The notes under the pieces: model-generated
Told to the model about the DNA's origin: nothing
The model's input: the letters and a program-made list of their open reading frames with translations, nothing else
The model's database searches: none
Shown here: in pieces, positions 62,701 through 64,000 of the stretch
Layout: each line of letters begins with the position of its first letter
Position numbering within the stretch: the first letter of the stretch is position 1
Assembly (NCBI GenBank): GCA_035771165.1
Contig: JAWNZC010000314.1
Location: 3,939,001-4,003,000 of the forward strand
Reading direction: 5' to 3'
Length of the DNA: 64,000 bases
Source: Paragorgia papillata
Lineage: Eukaryota > Cnidaria > Anthozoa > Scleralcyonacea > Coralliidae
Made by a program: the position numbers and the translations under genes

Positions 62701-63148
62701 AAATCAAACCCAGCCATATAATAAAACATATAGTCAATCGAGATATGGTCTGGAAACTCGGCAAACTTCAAAGCGCCTATAATGAGCTGGGATTTTATGT
62801 TGAACCGTAACTTACACCGTGCACATCCTTTGTTTTAGGTTTATTAATATTTAAATAGCACGGTTGAGTGATTGAACTGAAACGTTGCTATTGGACAATT
62901 CGTTCATTATACAAAAATACAATGTGTTCAGTGACCGTGCACCGTGCAAAGGCGAACAAAAAGATATATAGACCAAAGACTTTAGCTGAGTTTACAGACC
63001 ATATCTCGATTGACTATGAATAAAATGAGTTATTGGAGAAGGTTATATATCTTTGTTATTATCAAACAAGATCACTTGAAATTCTACATGTTAGGTGTTG
63101 TGAGATGAACACAAGTACATCCTTTCTTTTAATTGATGGCAAAGATCT

Positions 63149-63321
63149 ATAGAGCGTTTTCACTCACGTGATCGGTGGCCCATTGGGGTGGTGAAAGTGA
63201 AACAATACGAATTATTTGAATAAGAAAGAGGTAATTCCCATACCGTACACCAATATGGCCGCCATTTCATTGTTTTGGTACACCAATATGGCCGCCGTGA
63301 CGTCAGATGAAAACGCTCTAT
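63149..63321. mobile_element. TA-flanked MITE (TAGAGCGTTTTCA ends)
   Basis: ATAGAGCGTTTTCACTCACG and the mirrored TGAAAACGCTCTAT are inverted ends. Two copies of TACACCAATATGGCCGCC lie within the right half. Confidence 0.75.
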
Positions 63322-63514
63322 AAGTCATTATGCATGCGTATACATTACTACATTACTACATGTAACATTCAGACATATACATATATCAAACGAACTGAAA
63401 TATCTCAAAAACGAAGTAAGGAAACCAAAAACTGCAAAAGATCTTACTTTGTCATTTTAAGTGTTCTCTCAATTCTCAAATAAGAAAACTTGACCTTCAT
63501 GTCAAATGCACTTT

Positions 63515-63518
<4 letters not shown>

Positions 63519-63556
<38 letters not shown>
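63519..63556. repeat. (AT)n microsatellite
   Basis: Uninterrupted AT dinucleotides. A shorter AT tract lies at 63778-63788 and another at 63828-63842. Confidence 0.97.
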
Positions 63557-63559
<3 letters not shown>

Positions 63560-63752
63560 TAAAATTTGTTCTCAAGCTTTATACTCAAAAAACGAACCAG
63601 ATCGCGATTTATCCTTCTCACTACCGTCTGAGTCCCAGTAGCTCAGTCGGCAGAGCGTCTGTCTAGATATCAGAAGGTCGCGGGTTCGAATCCCGTCAGG
63701 GATACTCAGACATTTTTCTGAGTGTAAAGCTTGAGAACAAATTTTACTCATA
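63554..63752 (+). mobile_element. tRNA-like sequence inside a 34-bp inverted repeat (SINE/MITE hybrid)
   Basis: TATGAGTAAAATTTGTTCTC... (63554-63588) is mirrored at 63718-63752. Between them, 63637-63708 folds as a tRNA-like cloverleaf: D-arm TAGCTCAGTCGGCAGAGC, anticodon-arm TCTGTCTAGATATCAGA, T-arm GCGGGTTCGAATCCCGT, and an acceptor stem with an A-A mismatch. The anticodon loop would read AGA, yet there is no long variable arm as tRNA-Ser requires. A and B boxes are good, so this is probably a tRNA-derived repeat rather than a tRNA gene. Confidence 0.7.
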
Positions 63753-63789
63753 TTACACCAAGCTACAAATTTCACTCATATATATATAT

Positions 63790-64000
63790 GAGTTGTACAG
63801 CGAAACACCGTGTCTGTAGATTGAACTATATATATATATATATTGTCGCAATGGATGAACCAGGTGGAAATCTAATTCTTATAAGACATATTATTGACTT
63901 AGACGTGCCGATGCTGCCAGGCATCCGCATATGTTGGCGAAACATGCCGACTTCTACACACTTAGACTGGAAAAGCACTTTCTCTGTCTGCCATGTCCAG
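63790..64000. other. Window end, no recognised gene
   Basis: After an AT tract no supported exon is visible. Frames are short. Confidence 0.3.

Larger units (their letters stand above)
61993..63516. mobile_element. 1.5-kb TTAA-flanked element with nested insertions
   Basis: TTAA|AGTGCACATGACACGAAA (61993) and the mirrored GTCAAATGCACT|TTAA (TTAA 63513-63516) bound it. Arms of about 150 bp match 59459-59891. Inside lie the inverted copy of the 54.5-kb element (62155-62700) and a TA-flanked MITE (63149-63321). Confidence 0.75.

Noticed and set aside
63637..63708. Functional tRNA-Ser(AGA)
   Set aside because: It lacks a long variable arm, has an acceptor mismatch and an imperfect anticodon stem, and sits in a repeat hairpin.
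63572..63775. Minus-strand protein with SIPDGIRTRDLLISRQT
   Set aside because: This is a translation of the tRNA-like sequence, a common annotation artefact.

Overview
This window reads as nuclear DNA of an animal, most likely a marine invertebrate and plausibly a cnidarian. That is an inference. It rests on spliced genes with GT-AG introns, animal-type orthologs (TMA16, TIMM29), AT-rich DNA packed with short inverted-repeat elements, CR1/L2-type LINEs with a PHD-finger ORF1, and Penelope-like elements. No bacterial gene organisation, CRISPR array or rRNA is seen.

Layout. 0-3 kb: a giant foldback element with a telomere-like spacer and a 15-bp minisatellite. 3-7 kb: Penelope-like remnants and the first copy of a 2.5-kb duplicated block (second copy at 29.9-32.5 kb). 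7-14.8 kb: a LINE graveyard, with a plus-strand ORF1/endonuclease fragment, a minus-strand LINE split by a hAT-like insertion, and a plus-strand LINE with all RT core motifs. 15.0-20.2 kb: gene A, a four-exon gene of no recognised family. 20-27 kb: LINE, copia, satellite and MITE debris. 27.5-29.1 kb: an intronless gene for a protein with about ten membrane segments. 29-43 kb: transposon-rich DNA with long microsatellites and several elements whose target-site duplications can be read. 43.2-50.2 kb: gene B, a paralog of gene A. 50.4-55.4 kb (minus): TMA16, convergent with gene B. 55.5-56.1 kb (plus): TIMM29, head to head with TMA16 across 113 bp. 56-64 kb: nested MITEs, a lone signal-peptide exon, and a tRNA-like sequence inside a hairpin.

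The most interesting content is the gene A / gene B family. Both encode a conserved N-terminal domain of about 165 residues with a C-x2-H-x4-C-x2-C motif, then Ser-rich low-complexity exons, then a C-terminal region resembling a retropepsin-type aspartic protease. Gene B keeps an Asp-Thr-Gly-Ala motif and carries a 14-residue tandem repeat tail. Gene A has Asp-Thr-Ala-Ala and no tail. They share a short core promoter. No function is recognised. The pattern fits a domesticated-retroelement or effector gene family with one catalytically plausible and one probably inactive member.

All splice models were built by eye from GT/AG signals, phase and paralogy. All family calls come from reading translated motifs, without database searches.
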